From contig NC_019678.1 of NCBI RefSeq assembly GCF_000316665.1, positions 1,736,001 through 1,800,000 of the forward strand: a stretch of 64,000 nt of DNA, written 5' to 3'. The notes under the pieces were generated by a model. The model ran no database searches. It saw only the letters and a program-made list of their open reading frames with translations, and had not been told where the DNA came from. The position numbers and the translations under genes were made by a program. Below, piece after piece: positions 15,883-26,142 of the stretch. Every line of letters begins with the position of its first letter. The first letter of the stretch is position 1. Origin of the DNA: Rivularia sp. PCC 7116 (lineage in GTDB: Bacteria; Cyanobacteriota; Cyanobacteriia; Cyanobacteriales; Nostocaceae).

Positions 15883-18800
15883 ATGAACAACGGCAAAGTC
15901 AGAATTTACGAATTATCAAAGGAATTGAATTTGGAAAATAAAGAGCTATTAGCAATTTGCGACCAGCTCAACATCGCGGTCAAAAGTCATAGCAGCACTA
16001 TTACTGAATCGGATGCAGAACGTATTCGTTCGCAAGCAGAAAAACTGACAACAACTTTGGGGTTGTCGAAAGAGCATGGTACAAATAATAAGGGTTCTGC
16101 CAACGGTCATAATGCACCCAGCAAACCACAAATATTGGAAATTCGTAGCAAACCAAAGCCACCGAAGAACTCCAGTAGTACTGACTCTGCTTTGCTCTCA
16201 CCCAATTTAGAAAACCAACAGAGCGCATCTACCGATAGCGCGTCCGCAAAACCTTTTAATTCTTCAGTCTCGCCGAAAGAAACAGTGGCACCAACTGCAC
16301 CAGTCTCCCCGAATCAGCCCTTGCGCTCTCCAGATAACTCTGTATCCGTTACAAATACGGATAATTCAGCATCCACTCCCTCTTCAGAATCAAATAAAAC
16401 AGCTTTGAGCAAACAAGAAAAACTAGTTACACCCAAATCTAAACCGGAAAGACCAAATGCACCCGAACTAACTGCGCCGCCAACTAGACCTGCGGCAGCA
16501 AACCCAAATTCCGGTTCGGACGATCGCGTCGTTGAAAAACCAATTCTTAAGCGCGATCGCAGTCAATCAAAACCGCCGCAACGCAAGCGGGAACAGAATG
16601 CCGAGAAAGCTGAAATATCAGCAGCACCAGCTTCTAAAACCCCGCGTCCGACTTCTGCACCAGTATCAAAAGTAGAAAAGCCGCAGAAGGTCAAGAAAAT
16701 CTCCCAGGGAGGCGGTGGTTCTTCTGATGTTGCACGTCCGAAAAAGCAAGTACGTCAAGAATCGTCAGCGCCTCCGAGTGTATCGGCGCTTAAACCCCCA
16801 GTAAGACCTGCCAAACCGTCGGTTGGCGAATCAACTGATGTTGACGACAATGATGATGATGATGTAGTTGTCGAAGAAGTAGTAGAGCTAAAGCGTCCAA
16901 CACCACCTCGTTTACCCAGAGGTCAGAAAAAGCGCTCCAAACAAGAGGAGGCTATTGACGAAGCTAAAGAAGCAGCTAAAGCCGCAAAAGCTCCTAAGAA
17001 TAAACGTCTGAAGCCAATGGTTGAAGACGATTTTGAGGTAGACTTACTTGACGAAGATGAAGCAAATAATGCGATTCAAGCAGCAGTTAGCAATGCTATA
17101 GTTCGTCCTCCGAAACCAAAAAGTTCCACACCGAAAGCAGCACCAACACCTGCTGCACCAAGCAAAGTTAAAAAATCCGGTTCTCGCGACCAAAATCGTC
17201 GGCGCGGGGGCGGCGGTAATACAGAGGCAGAACCTAAACGTCAGCGTCCTGAAATAATCACGGTTAACGGTCCAATGACCGTACAAGAATTGGCAGATGC
17301 TTTGGCAATGCCAGATACAGAAATTGTCAAAATCTTGTTCATGAAGGGTATTGCAGTTAGTATTACCCAGAGTCTTGATACTTCAACAGTCATTATGGTG
17401 GCTGAAGAATTAGAAGTATTGGTAGATACTCCAGAACCGGAGGCAGAAGCCCGTAAGGTTACGGAGATGCTGGACTTAGCAGATATGGAAAATCTCCATC
17501 ATCGTCCACCCGTAGTCACAATTATGGGTCACGTAGACCACGGTAAAACAACTTTACTCGACTCGATTCGTAAAAGTAAGGTGGCTTCTGGAGAAGCTGG
17601 AGGTATTACCCAGCACATTGGGGCCTACCATGTAGATATCGAACATGAAGACAAAGAGCATCAAATTGTCTTTTTAGATACCCCCGGTCACGAAGCATTC
17701 ACGGCAATGCGAGCAAGAGGAGCAAGGGTTACAGATATTGCCATATTGGTAGTAGCTGCCGATGACGGCGTTCGTCCCCAGACAATTGAAGCCATTAAGC
17801 ACGCTCAAGCTGCGGAAGTGCCAATTATTGTTGCAATCAACAAAATTGATAAAGAAGCGGCACAGCCCGATCGAGTCAAACAAGAGTTGATGCAATATGG
17901 TTTGACCTCAGAAGAATGGGGTGGCGAAACAATCATGGTTCCCGTCAGCGCCATTAAAGGGGAAAACTTAAATACGCTCTTAGAAATGATCGTGCTGGTT
18001 TCCGAAGTTGAAGACCTGCAAGCGAATCCAGAGCGTTCGGCTAAAGGAACTGTCATTGAAGCTCATTTGGATAAAGCAAAAGGTGCAGTCGCAACCTTGT
18101 TAATTCAGAACGGTACCTTACACGTAGGAGATATCCTGGTAGCCGGTTCCGTGTTCGGAAAAGTCCGAGCAATGGTCGATGACAGAGGGGAACGAGTTGA
18201 AGAAGCAAGTCCTTCCTTTGCTGTAGAGGTATTGGGTTTAAACGACGTACCCGCAGCAGGTGATGATTTTGAAGTCTTCACCAATGAAAAAGAAGCACGG
18301 TTACTTGCCAACGAACGAGCCGAGGTAATACGTCAATCCCGCTTGATGCAGGGAGGGCGCGTCACCTTGACAAGTATTTCAGCACAAGCACAAGAAGGCG
18401 AGTTAAAAGAACTCAACTTAATCTTGAAAGCAGACGTGCAGGGTTCGGTCGAAGCTATTTTGGGTTCGCTCAAACAAATCCCGCAAAACGAAATACACAT
18501 TCGGATGTTGCTATCTGCTCCTGGAGAGGTTACTCAGACAGATATCGACCTAGCCGCAGCCAGTGGTGCAGTAATTATCGGCTTTAACACTACATTTGCT
18601 AGTGGTGCGAGACAAGCAGCAGACGAAGCTGGTGTAGATGTACGAGAATACAACATCATCTACAAACTCTTAGAAGACATTCAAGACGCATTAGAAGGTC
18701 TGCTAGAACCAGAATTAGTAGAAGAACATTTGGGTCAAGCAGAAGTACGTGCAGTCTTCAAAGTAGGAGGCGGTGCTGTTGCTGGTTGCTACATCCAATC

Positions 18801-19026
18801 TGGCAAACTGCTTCGTAACTGTAAAGTCAGAGTACGTCGCGGTAATAACTTCGTATTTGAAGGTGCCCTTGATTCCCTCAAGCGGATGAAAGAAGACGTG
18901 CGCGAAGTCAACTCCGGTTATGAATGTGGTATTGGCGTTGATAAGTTCAATAGTTGGGAAGAAGGCGACATAATTGAGGGTTATCAAATGGTGACTAAAC
19001 GTCGCACTCTTGCAATGGCAAGATAG
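15883..19026 (+). CDS. infB: Translation initiation factor IF-2
   Basis: 1047 residues, long even for IF-2 because of a Pro/Lys/Ser-rich disordered N-terminal region, typical of cyanobacteria. An IF2_N domain opens the protein ([15 protein letters not shown]) and a second one lies at about 465-515. The GTPase core has G1 GHVDHGKT (from ~548), G3 DTPGHE (~599) and G4 NKID (~653), all intact, followed by domains II, III and IV that bind fMet-tRNA (ending RTLAMAR). IF-2 places initiator tRNA on the 30S subunit and drives subunit joining. The purine-rich GGGGAAGAG just before the ATG is the likely ribosome-binding site. Its leader is highly structured. Confidence 0.97.
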   Translation: MNNGKVRIYELSKELNLENKELLAICDQLNIAVKSHSSTITESDAERIRSQAEKLTTTLGLSKEHGTNNKGSANGHNAPSKPQILEIRSKPKPPKNSSSTDSALLSPNLENQQSASTDSASAKPFNSSVSPKETVAPTAPVSPNQPLRSPDNSVSVTNTDNSASTPSSESNKTALSKQEKLVTPKSKPERPNAPELTAPPTRPAAANPNSGSDDRVVEKPILKRDRSQSKPPQRKREQNAEKAEISAAPASKTPRPTSAPVSKVEKPQKVKKISQGGGGSSDVARPKKQVRQESSAPPSVSALKPPVRPAKPSVGESTDVDDNDDDDVVVEEVVELKRPTPPRLPRGQKKRSKQEEAIDEAKEAAKAAKAPKNKRLKPMVEDDFEVDLLDEDEANNAIQAAVSNAIVRPPKPKSSTPKAAPTPAAPSKVKKSGSRDQNRRRGGGGNTEAEPKRQRPEIITVNGPMTVQELADALAMPDTEIVKILFMKGIAVSITQSLDTSTVIMVAEELEVLVDTPEPEAEARKVTEMLDLADMENLHHRPPVVTIMGHVDHGKTTLLDSIRKSKVASGEAGGITQHIGAYHVDIEHEDKEHQIVFLDTPGHEAFTAMRARGARVTDIAILVVAADDGVRPQTIEAIKHAQAAEVPIIVAINKIDKEAAQPDRVKQELMQYGLTSEEWGGETIMVPVSAIKGENLNTLLEMIVLVSEVEDLQANPERSAKGTVIEAHLDKAKGAVATLLIQNGTLHVGDILVAGSVFGKVRAMVDDRGERVEEASPSFAVEVLGLNDVPAAGDDFEVFTNEKEARLLANERAEVIRQSRLMQGGRVTLTSISAQAQEGELKELNLILKADVQGSVEAILGSLKQIPQNEIHIRMLLSAPGEVTQTDIDLAAASGAVIIGFNTTFASGARQAADEAGVDVREYNIIYKLLEDIQDALEGLLEPELVEEHLGQAEVRAVFKVGGGAVAGCYIQSGKLLRNCKVRVRRGNNFVFEGALDSLKRMKEDVREVNSGYECGIGVDKFNSWEEGDIIEGYQMVTKRRTLAMAR

Positions 19027-19059
19027 TGAGCAGGCAAAGATATCGCAAAAATCTAATTG

Positions 19060-19091
19060 GGCAACATAGGTATTTATTACCCCTAGTTGCC
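19060..19091 (+). terminator. Terminator hairpin after infB
   Basis: GGCAACaTAGG (19060-19070) pairs with CCTAGTTGCC (19082-19091), ten pairs with one bulged A, beginning 34 bp after the infB stop. A short T-rich stretch follows. Confidence 0.55.
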
Positions 19092-19532
19092 TTATTAACA
19101 TCAAAACCCTTACGCTTGCAAAATATTATTCCAATTAAACTATGTAGAGATTCGGCGCTCAGCTTTTATCTCTACATATTTTTATATCCGTAAAATTCGG
19201 TAAAATTATGAATTAAAATTGAGTTTAGTAACAACTGCAACAGAAATATCCGTCAGTTAACCACTAACTTGAAAAAGTATTGCATAAAACTAGAATTTAA
19301 TTTTTAGGCAATTCTCAGATCGGTTTGGAAAAAAATCAAACGATAAAACAATAAAACAATTAAAAAAAAATAAATTAGATTTAGTTCGTAGTTTTGCTTG
19401 TAATAGAAAGCATAGCGAGTGTATTACAGTACGGATAGGACACTATAAGTAATCCCAAGTCAATAAATAAAAATATATTCTGCACAAATTATAAAAGTCA
19501 AATCAAAAAGTTAAGCAAAGGATTGATTAATC
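19092..19532. other. AT-rich intergenic region
   Basis: About 440 bp between the infB terminator and a small gene. It is very AT-rich with long A-tracts near 19330-19370. I see no further gene or hairpin; it should hold the promoter of the small gene at 19533. Confidence 0.45.
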
Positions 19533-19739
19533 ATGAGTAGTTTTACAGTCAAAAGCGATAGTGGCTTAAAAGGCGATGCCGATATTTGGAATAACTTGAA
19601 GCAAGCGATCGCCATTAGTTCAGGTTTTCAACGTTGGCAGATGGAGCGAGTCCATGCGGACAATGCTTTTGAGACATTAAGTTTAGACGAACAAGTACAG
19701 CGGTATCTAAGAGAAACTTTAGAAACTTTAGCTTATTAA
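19533..19739 (+). CDS. Small conserved-type hypothetical protein (68 aa)
   Basis: A short acidic-to-neutral soluble protein (MSSFTVKSDSGLKGDADIW...) without Cys, membrane segment or known motif. A purine-rich AAAGGA lies about 13 bp before the ATG, and a HIP1 palindrome lies inside the gene near 19605. Composition and the ribosome-binding site look like a real gene; similar small proteins occur in filamentous cyanobacteria, but I cannot assign a function. It is followed within 90 bp by the convergent helicase-like gene. Confidence 0.6.
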   Translation: MSSFTVKSDSGLKGDADIWNNLKQAIAISSGFQRWQMERVHADNAFETLSLDEQVQRYLRETLETLAY

Positions 19740-19803
19740 CTGATTGTTAGTTTTCAATTATCAACGAACAATTGCGAAACCAAACTATGAAAGAGCCTTC
19801 GCT

Positions 19804-19824
19804 GTTAATTGTTAATTGATAATT
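19804..19824. repeat. Short heptamer repeat
   Basis: Three 7-bp units of the GTTAATT type (19804-19810, 19811-19817, 19818-19824) lie between convergent genes. This is a short example of the STRR repeats seen elsewhere in the window. Confidence 0.55.
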
Positions 19825-19827
19825 GAA

Positions 19828-21387
19828 TCAAGATTCTTCTTCAGGATTAGAAAATAAACTCGGATCTAAATAATTGATCCGTGAAAGCGGGCTTAAGGCT
19901 GCAAGAACTTGAGCGCCGTAGCTACGGTAAATGGCTCGGCTATCTAGCAAAGCCACTATGCCGCTAGAATCTCTTGCAGGAGCTACGGCTCGCTGTAATT
20001 CGTTTAATGCTGTAGGTAACAAATACAAGCGGAACCAGTCTTGATGGGAATGCTTGTAGTAAGCAACTCTACCGGCAACCAATGGATCTTCTAAAGATGG
20101 TAGAGGTAAAGTGGAAATAATCAACATTTGTGGAGCAGGTAAAACTCTTTGATGTTGCCGCCAAAATTCCCAACCGCAAACTAAAATACCATTTTCATCC
20201 AAACAAGTTTTGTCTACCTGTACCCGCGAACCAAATTCAGCAGCCAAAATTGTTCCTAATTGAGATTTGAGCGGTACATCTCCAACTAAGATTACGGTTA
20301 AACCTGGTGAAGTTGCACTCAAGCATACTAAAGTGCGAACTTGGTGAATAAACACAGGTTTAAATTCCGGTGTGTTAGGTAAAGGTAATTTATTAGGTAT
20401 GTAAACTTGAATTGCTTGAGTTTGATTATCATTCGAGAACTTTAAGCAAGTCAGATCGCCTAATCCCAACCGCTGGCGAAATAATGTAGCTTCAGTTTCT
20501 GGTTCTAAAGCCGAACCGACTAGTACTACAGGTTGTCGCTGCCAAATTGGCGAGAGAATTTTTCCCAACTCAATTGGGGCACAATGTAGAGAAAATAGAC
20601 CTTGACGGCGGCTAATAGTAGCCCAGAGTAAAGGAGGAGAAGGTGAAGATTTAGTAGCAGAAAATGTTTCGTGTCTCGTTTTAAATAATTGCCAAAACCT
20701 TTTCCAAGTTTCCGGAAGGCTACTTAAATCTAAACTTGAATAAATACGGCATAAAATTTCTTCTTCTGGTTCCGATATCAAGTAACATTCGTAGGGATTT
20801 GCAGGATGCTGAAAAATTTCGTGGGTTAATTGCACTCGGAGGGTACGAATTTCCTCAGCCAAGGAAGGATAAGCGAGCATTAACTGCTCCCAATCTTGTG
20901 GTTCAATGCTCGCGGTAAGCTGTTCTCTTATCCAATCTTCCAAGTCATCTACACCATCAATAATTGTGGGAATATTTGGGGGAAATTTACTATTAGGACT
21001 CAATTGAGCATTTAACCAAGCTTGAGGAGATACTATGAGAATTCCCTGGAAATCTAAAGAGGGAAAAGTATCGCCTACTATAATTGGTTTATTAACTTTT
21101 AGCCACTTTTGTAGTCTAGGAATTTCCACTTGTAACAGACGTTGCTGTACTGGTTGAGTCGCGACGATAACCACAGCCCCCTGCCACATTAAAGCCGAAG
21201 CCACAAAACTAGTACGATACTGACCTTGATAACCACAAGCCGCTCCCACCTGAATTAAAGCGCTACGCCCTACCCTTAACGCGCGTGCTACCAACCGCGC
21301 CATCGTTAAATGGTGTGGCCAAGAAGGTAAACCTGCCTGCGATCGCAGGAAATTATGTAGTGATAAATGAACTTCTGCTTCAATCAC
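19828..21387 (-). CDS. Degenerate DinG/XPD-like helicase
   Basis: The 519-residue protein resembles the DinG/XPD superfamily 2 helicases in layout: an N-terminal RecA-like domain, then a C-terminal helicase_C_2-like domain ending with LPTALNELQRAVAPARDSSGIVALLDSR, the segment matching the DinG 'QxxGRxxRxxxDxGxxxxLD' region. However, the Walker A position reads QVGAACGYQGQYRTS (residues 46-60), without the GKT/S lysine, and the Walker B position reads IIDGVDDLED instead of a DEAH box. No iron-sulfur cysteine cluster is visible. Hence it probably cannot hydrolyse ATP and may serve as a structural or DNA-binding paralogue. The frame is long and intact, so it is maintained, not decaying. Confidence 0.6.
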   Translation of the reverse strand: MIEAEVHLSLHNFLRSQAGLPSWPHHLTMARLVARALRVGRSALIQVGAACGYQGQYRTSFVASALMWQGAVVIVATQPVQQRLLQVEIPRLQKWLKVNKPIIVGDTFPSLDFQGILIVSPQAWLNAQLSPNSKFPPNIPTIIDGVDDLEDWIREQLTASIEPQDWEQLMLAYPSLAEEIRTLRVQLTHEIFQHPANPYECYLISEPEEEILCRIYSSLDLSSLPETWKRFWQLFKTRHETFSATKSSPSPPLLWATISRRQGLFSLHCAPIELGKILSPIWQRQPVVLVGSALEPETEATLFRQRLGLGDLTCLKFSNDNQTQAIQVYIPNKLPLPNTPEFKPVFIHQVRTLVCLSATSPGLTVILVGDVPLKSQLGTILAAEFGSRVQVDKTCLDENGILVCGWEFWRQHQRVLPAPQMLIISTLPLPSLEDPLVAGRVAYYKHSHQDWFRLYLLPTALNELQRAVAPARDSSGIVALLDSRAIYRSYGAQVLAALSPLSRINYLDPSLFSNPEEES

Positions 21388-21695
21388 GCTCTAAATCCCA
21401 TACATAGTGATTTTTAGTTGATTCTTTAAACTAATTTTTTAACTTAATTTTTTTAGCCAATTCTTTAAACCCAGTTTTAAACAGTTCTTATCTTTATTTA
21501 TATTATGTTTTTATTTTGAGAGCGGCAGTCTAAGGTGCCAAATTGCTAAACTACAAACGATTAAACACTTTTTAAATATAGTTCAGACGATTACAAATTA
21601 TGTAACGTAGCCTTCTTCAAAGAAGTACCTTTGAACCAGATTGTGCCGTTTCTACATTTGTTGTCGCCGAACCTACAACTAATTACCCTGCAATT
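21388..21695. other. Divergent intergenic region
   Basis: This 308-bp spacer between the helicase-like gene and the M48 protease gene contains AT-rich sequence with a short direct repeat ATTCTTTAAAC near 21420 and 21460. No gene or terminator is visible. Confidence 0.45.
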
Positions 21696-22661
21696 ATGCC
21701 AACTTATAAAGGAATTTCCAGCGAAGCTTTCAGACATCCCTTAGATCGTCAAGCCGAAGAAAGCTTAAGAGGTTTACCGGGGTTTGACTTTGTTGCCCGT
21801 AAATTCGTGGAATTTGTCTACGAACGTCCGCAATTAATTTATTTAATGGGTAATACCATTGAAGTAGGACCGCGACAATATTCAACTATCTATCAGATAT
21901 TTCGAGAATGCGTGCGAGATTTGGATATTCACCCAGAACCCAAATTGTTTGTTGAGCAAAATCCCGTTGCCAATAGTTACGCTTTAGGACAGGAGCATCC
22001 TTACATCGTTATCAATACGGGAATTTTAGATTTGCTTAACGAAGCCGAAATCAGATCTGTGTTAGCCCACGAGTTGGGACACATTAAGTCTGGTCATACT
22101 ATTTTAATTCAAATGGCGATGTGGGCGATGAATGCAGCCTCTATTGTCGGAGAACTGACTTTTGGTATTGGTAACATAGTTAGCAGCGGTTTGATTTATG
22201 CCTTTTTTGAATGGCGACGCAAAGCCGAGTTAACAGCCGATAGGGCTGCACTATTGGTTACGGATGACTTGAATACGGTTATGTCTTCAATGATGAAAAT
22301 TTCTGGCGGTAGCAATAAATATGCTAACGAATGCAGTTTGCAAGAATTTATTCGTCAATCGGAAAATTATCAAGCACTTGACGAAGATGGGCTTAATCAA
22401 GTGTATAAATTTTTAATGTACAACGGCGCTCAAGGGGTAATGCTCAGTCATCCTTTTCCTGTAGAAAGGCTACATCATCTCAGGAAATGGGCTGTATCTC
22501 AAGAATATATGGAAATAAAACAAGGAAATTATGCTAAAGAATCTGACAAGAGTACAGTTGATGTGAAACCGAAAGAAAACCAAAATGACGAAATTGATAA
22601 ATTGCAGCGAGAAATAGAAAAATTACAAACAGAAATAAATCAAATTAAACGCGAACACTGA
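21696..22661 (+). CDS. M48-family zinc metalloprotease
   Basis: A 321-residue peptidase with the zinc site HELGH at 125-129 (His125, Glu126, His129) and the third ligand Glu178 in AELTADRAA, the M48 arrangement. The stretch between them (about 135-172) is hydrophobic and could be membrane-embedded, as in HtpX. The C-terminal ~40 residues are a charged coiled coil (IDKLQREIEKLQTEINQIK), which suggests oligomerisation or a partner. The family works in membrane or envelope protein quality control. The gene is followed by a clear terminator-type hairpin and converges on a Clp-fold protease gene. Confidence 0.88.
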   Translation: MPTYKGISSEAFRHPLDRQAEESLRGLPGFDFVARKFVEFVYERPQLIYLMGNTIEVGPRQYSTIYQIFRECVRDLDIHPEPKLFVEQNPVANSYALGQEHPYIVINTGILDLLNEAEIRSVLAHELGHIKSGHTILIQMAMWAMNAASIVGELTFGIGNIVSSGLIYAFFEWRRKAELTADRAALLVTDDLNTVMSSMMKISGGSNKYANECSLQEFIRQSENYQALDEDGLNQVYKFLMYNGAQGVMLSHPFPVERLHHLRKWAVSQEYMEIKQGNYAKESDKSTVDVKPKENQNDEIDKLQREIEKLQTEINQIKREH

Positions 22662-22726
22662 CTTGTAAACAGAAATAAATTATAAGAATAATTAGAGCAA
22701 TTAATTAGCAGCATGTGAATCAGAAA

Positions 22727-22755
22727 AAACCCGGTTTATTAGAAAATCCGGGTTT
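22727..22755. terminator. Terminator between convergent protease genes
   Basis: AAACCCGG (22727-22734) and CCGGGTTT (22748-22755) form a perfect 8-bp stem with a 13-nt loop, preceded by an A-run and ending in TTTG. It can act in the forward direction after the M48 gene. Confidence 0.6.
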
Positions 22756-22858
22756 GTAGACGTGCTAATTGCTTAAGATTTGCTTACTTAATAGACAAAA
22801 TTAATTATCTAAAATTTTAAATATTGTTTTAGGAGAAGCAATATAATTATTTTTAGTT

Positions 22859-23812
22859 TCACTGCCTTTTATCGAAGGGCAAGATATTACCTTCAATCGC
22901 TTCATTCTCTCCATCGTCTGTAGAAACTGATTCTTCCGCAATTCTTTCCCTATCTGAGTGATTTCTGTCTGAGTTTTCTTCATTTTCTTCGCTCAAATTT
23001 TCCAAATTTAAGATAATTTCATTAGAAGGAGGTTTACGTACCAAAGGTAATATCATCTCTTCTAGTTCAAGTTCTAAATCGTCAGGCTCTCTAACACAAT
23101 CAAATAACTTTTTCGCTTCTTCATAGTCAATAACAAAACTATGAGAAGGATAGTTATAAATTAGATTTTTAATGACTTCAATGCCTTCCGGCTTTAATCT
23201 TTGACCATAAGCTAAAGCAATATTCATTAATCTATTCATTTCACCCAATCTTAAGGGGTCAATTTGACTGGGGATTGGAGACAATAAATTTACAGCCATA
23301 GAACTTGCAATATCTGCTGCTGTTTTGGTAGTTATCAGCGCTTGAGTTCCAGAAATTAAATTTAACAAATAGCTCTCAAACATTTCAAAAGCTTGCGAGC
23401 CAATTACAGACATGGCTTGTTGAATATCTAATACAGACTCGCTTCTAAAGTCATCATCTTTAGTCACTTGGACATCGAGAGGACCTAATTCACCGAAATC
23501 AGATATGACAATTTCGTCGGCACCTAATGCCAATAAAGTTCCGGCACTTTTACAGTAGCCAAATACAAATAAACTAAACTTTTTATATTTTCTTTTGATA
23601 TAGCGGGCAATTCTAAAAGCCGCATCTGGGTCGCCACCATAAGTAGTCATAATTAAGACTACGTTATCTCTTTTAGGTGAGGTTGCTTTAATTTCATTAA
23701 TTAATTTATCAGCATTAAAATCTGTGATTTCAGCACTATACAGAAAAATATCAGCATCAAGTTCCTCTGCAACAAACTCAATACATCTGATTAACTGCTT
23801 TTTGTTTTCCAT
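22859..23812 (-). CDS. Clp-fold serine protease, SDH-like
   Basis: A 317-residue cytoplasmic relative of the SDH/ClpP-like serine proteases. The core shows LIMTTYGGDPDAAFRIARY (oxyanion loop with GG at 59-60), YCKSAGTLLALGADEIVIS with likely nucleophile Ser89, and FGELGPLDVQ (106-115). Unlike the paralogue at 7127 it lacks an N-terminal anchor. The last ~70 residues are acidic and disordered (NLSEENEENSDRN..., ending LPFDKRQ). Its start codon has no obvious ribosome-binding site. Two SDH-like proteases 15 kb apart suggest different substrates. Function is inferred from fold only. Confidence 0.75.
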   Translation of the reverse strand: MENKKQLIRCIEFVAEELDADIFLYSAEITDFNADKLINEIKATSPKRDNVVLIMTTYGGDPDAAFRIARYIKRKYKKFSLFVFGYCKSAGTLLALGADEIVISDFGELGPLDVQVTKDDDFRSESVLDIQQAMSVIGSQAFEMFESYLLNLISGTQALITTKTAADIASSMAVNLLSPIPSQIDPLRLGEMNRLMNIALAYGQRLKPEGIEVIKNLIYNYPSHSFVIDYEEAKKLFDCVREPDDLELELEEMILPLVRKPPSNEIILNLENLSEENEENSDRNHSDRERIAEESVSTDDGENEAIEGNILPFDKRQ

Positions 23813-24370
23813 AGAAATAAATTTATATTTGTAACTTAGCTTTCATCGTTTTCAGACATAAGTTATAGAATTATTGCTGAAATATTTCGGAGTTTAAAGA
23901 TATAAAAAATACAATAGTGTTTTTGAAGGGAATTGAGAAACGAGAGTATCCGATGTTTTGTTCGCAAATCGAGATAGGAGTATGATTTTTGACATCAACT
24001 CCTATGAGCAAAGCGAAATCTTGTGTAAGGCACTTGCAAGTAATAAAATACCCAACCGTCGCGGTGGCGCGGAGCGCCACCGCCTACAAATCATCGGTTT
24101 TACTAATATATATATGAAACGGTTGGGTATTTTATTTTTTGGATCTCCCTAAATACTATTTATCCAGGTAAAAGCAAATACAACTCGCTATCCTTAGAAG
24201 CGTAATCGCCCAGAAGCCTAGATCGTAAATATGTAGATTTGATGTAGGTACATTACTCTTGCCAGTTCATTAATTTATGTTTTAAATAAAAAAACTTACC
24301 CAAATATTCTCAATGTACAATGCGAGCAGAGAACTATAATAAATCTTGCCCGTTCGTAAGTTCGTAAACC
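23813..24370. other. Intergenic region carrying a nested-hairpin element
   Basis: 558 bp between the divergent SDH-like protease and lysS. Its middle holds the 95-bp element at 24042-24136. The rest is AT-rich without a recognisable gene; the lysS promoter should lie in the last 200 bp. Confidence 0.5.
24042..24136. repeat. Nested-hairpin element, copy 2 (95 bp)
   Basis: A perfect 18-bp inverted repeat, AATAAAATACCCAACCGT at 24042-24059 and its complement at 24119-24136, encloses a perfect 10-bp GC hairpin (24061-24070 / 24074-24083, loop GGA). The termini match those of the copy at 2046-2142 in 13 of 17 positions, and the inner hairpin sits next to the opposite arm, so the two copies are inverted relative to each other. 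The right arm runs into a T-rich stretch. Confidence 0.75.
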
Positions 24371-25897
24371 ATGTCGGAAGAAGATATCCGTGCCACTAGG
24401 CTAGAAAAAGTAGAACAGCTACGACAGCAAGGGATGAATCCCTACGCTTATAGATGGGAAGTAACCCATCATGCTGGTGAATTACAAGAGAAATTTGCCG
24501 ATATCGCTAACGGTGAAGAAGTTGACTTTGAAGTAGCGATCGCCGGAAGAATAATGACACGTCGTGTCATGGGTAAGTTGGCGTTTTTCACTTTGCAGGA
24601 TGAAACTGGCACTATTCAGCTTTATTTAGAGAAGAAGCGTATTTCGGAAAGTATGGCGGATATCGATGCCGATGCTTTCAAAAATCTCAAACAGCTTACA
24701 GATATGGGCGATATTCTGGGAGCAAAGGGAACTATAAAACGGACTGAGAAGGGCGAATTATCGGTTTACGTTAAGCAATATAGTGTCCTAACTAAATCCC
24801 TGTTGCCTTTACCCGACAAATGGCATGGGTTAACTGATATTACTAAACGTTATCGTCAGCGTTATGTGGATTTGATTGTTAACCCTGATGTGCGACAAAC
24901 GTTTCGCCGTCGCGCCTTGATTACTGCCGGGATTCGCCGCTATTTAGACGAGCGGGGATTTATTGAAATTGAAACTCCGGTAATGCAAGGTGAAGCAGGA
25001 GGTGCAGATGCACGTCCGTTTATCACTTACCACAATACGCTGGAAATGCAGCTGTATTTACGCATTGCTACCGAACTTCATTTGAAGCGATTAATTGTCG
25101 GTGGGTTTGAAAAAGTTTTTGAATTAGGACGAATTTTCCGCAATGAGGGCATTTCCACCCGTCACAACCCGGAATTTACCACCATTGAACTTTACCAAGC
25201 TTACGCCGATTACAACGATATGATGGATTTGACCGAAGGTATAATTACTACCGTCAGTCAAGAAGTTATCGGCACGCTGAAAATTAATTACCAAGGAACT
25301 GAAGTCGATCTGACTCCTCCTTGGCGACGAGTCACAATGCATGAGTTAGTTAAAGAATATTCAGGTATTGATTTCGAGTCATTCCAAAGTTTTGAACAAG
25401 CCAAAGCAGCCTGTAAGAATGCCGGTATCGAAGGTATAGATGATTGCCCTTCATTGGGTAAACTTCTTAATGAAGCCTTTGAACAAAAAGTTGAAGAAAA
25501 TTTGGTTCAACCTACATTCGTCACTGATTTCCCCGTTGAAATTTCGCCTTTAGCAAAACCCCATCGTTCAAAACCCGGTTTGGTGGAACGATTTGAATTA
25601 TATATGGTAGGAAGAGAAACTGCTAATAGCTTTTCCGAACTTACCGATCCTATCGATCAACGCCAGCGTTTAGAAGAGCAAGCAGCTAGAAAAGCAGCTG
25701 GAGATTTAGAAGCCCAAGGTGTGGATGAAGATTTTCTTGCCGCCTTAGAATACGGTATGCCTCCTACGGGTGGATTGGGTATTGGTATAGATAGATTGGT
25801 GATGTTATTAACTGATTCGCCTAGTATTCGCGACGTTATAGCCTTTCCCCTACTCAAACCAGAAAATAGTACGGATAAATCCGAGGAGCAATCCTAG
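24371..25897 (+). CDS. lysS: Lysyl-tRNA synthetase, class II
   Basis: 508 residues, the normal bacterial class II LysRS length. The N-terminal OB-fold anticodon domain (about 50-150) includes [19 protein letters not shown]. Class II motif 2 is seen in [20 protein letters not shown] and motif 3 in [17 protein letters not shown], and the lysine-site segment [17 protein letters not shown] is intact. It charges tRNA-Lys with lysine. The start [18 protein letters not shown] is typical. It is followed by a large hairpin with T8 at 25926-26025. Confidence 0.97.
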   Translation: MSEEDIRATRLEKVEQLRQQGMNPYAYRWEVTHHAGELQEKFADIANGEEVDFEVAIAGRIMTRRVMGKLAFFTLQDETGTIQLYLEKKRISESMADIDADAFKNLKQLTDMGDILGAKGTIKRTEKGELSVYVKQYSVLTKSLLPLPDKWHGLTDITKRYRQRYVDLIVNPDVRQTFRRRALITAGIRRYLDERGFIEIETPVMQGEAGGADARPFITYHNTLEMQLYLRIATELHLKRLIVGGFEKVFELGRIFRNEGISTRHNPEFTTIELYQAYADYNDMMDLTEGIITTVSQEVIGTLKINYQGTEVDLTPPWRRVTMHELVKEYSGIDFESFQSFEQAKAACKNAGIEGIDDCPSLGKLLNEAFEQKVEENLVQPTFVTDFPVEISPLAKPHRSKPGLVERFELYMVGRETANSFSELTDPIDQRQRLEEQAARKAAGDLEAQGVDEDFLAALEYGMPPTGGLGIGIDRLVMLLTDSPSIRDVIAFPLLKPENSTDKSEEQS

Positions 25898-25925
25898 CAA
25901 TCAAATTTTTACCGACGTACTCCTT

Positions 25926-26025
25926 AAAAAATGGGCAGGCTTTTTAAAAAGTTTTCGTTTTCAAAGTCCGGAACTTGTCCGTTGTGGATCTTCCACCCAC
26001 AACGGGAAACGTGCCCATTTTTTTT
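25926..26025 (+). terminator. Large nested terminator after lysS (copy 3-like element)
   Basis: AAAAAATGGGCA (25926-25937) pairs with TGCCCATTTTTT (26012-26023) and the T-run extends to 26025. Nested near the right arm is a perfect 9-bp hairpin (25979-25987 / 25997-26005). At 98 bp, with an outer inverted repeat and an inner hairpin close to one arm, it has the same design as the elements at 2046 and 24042, though with different stem sequences. Here it clearly can act as the lysS terminator. Confidence 0.65.
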
Positions 26026-26142
26026 ACAGAGAAATTTTTACCGTGCGTTATGCTGTTGCCTAGCGCACCCTTTTTAATTTATAAATAACTCAAGATAATC
26101 AAAAATCTAACTTCAGTTGTAGGATGCGAGGGATATCATTTT

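Noticed and set aside
15621-15941. 106-codon frame crossing the infB leader into infB
   Set aside because: It overlaps 59 bp of infB, has no ribosome-binding site, and the region folds strongly; I kept it only as an alternative explanation of the structured leader.
17044-18311. Several minus-strand frames inside infB
   Set aside because: All are antisense shadows of the IF-2 gene with no family match.
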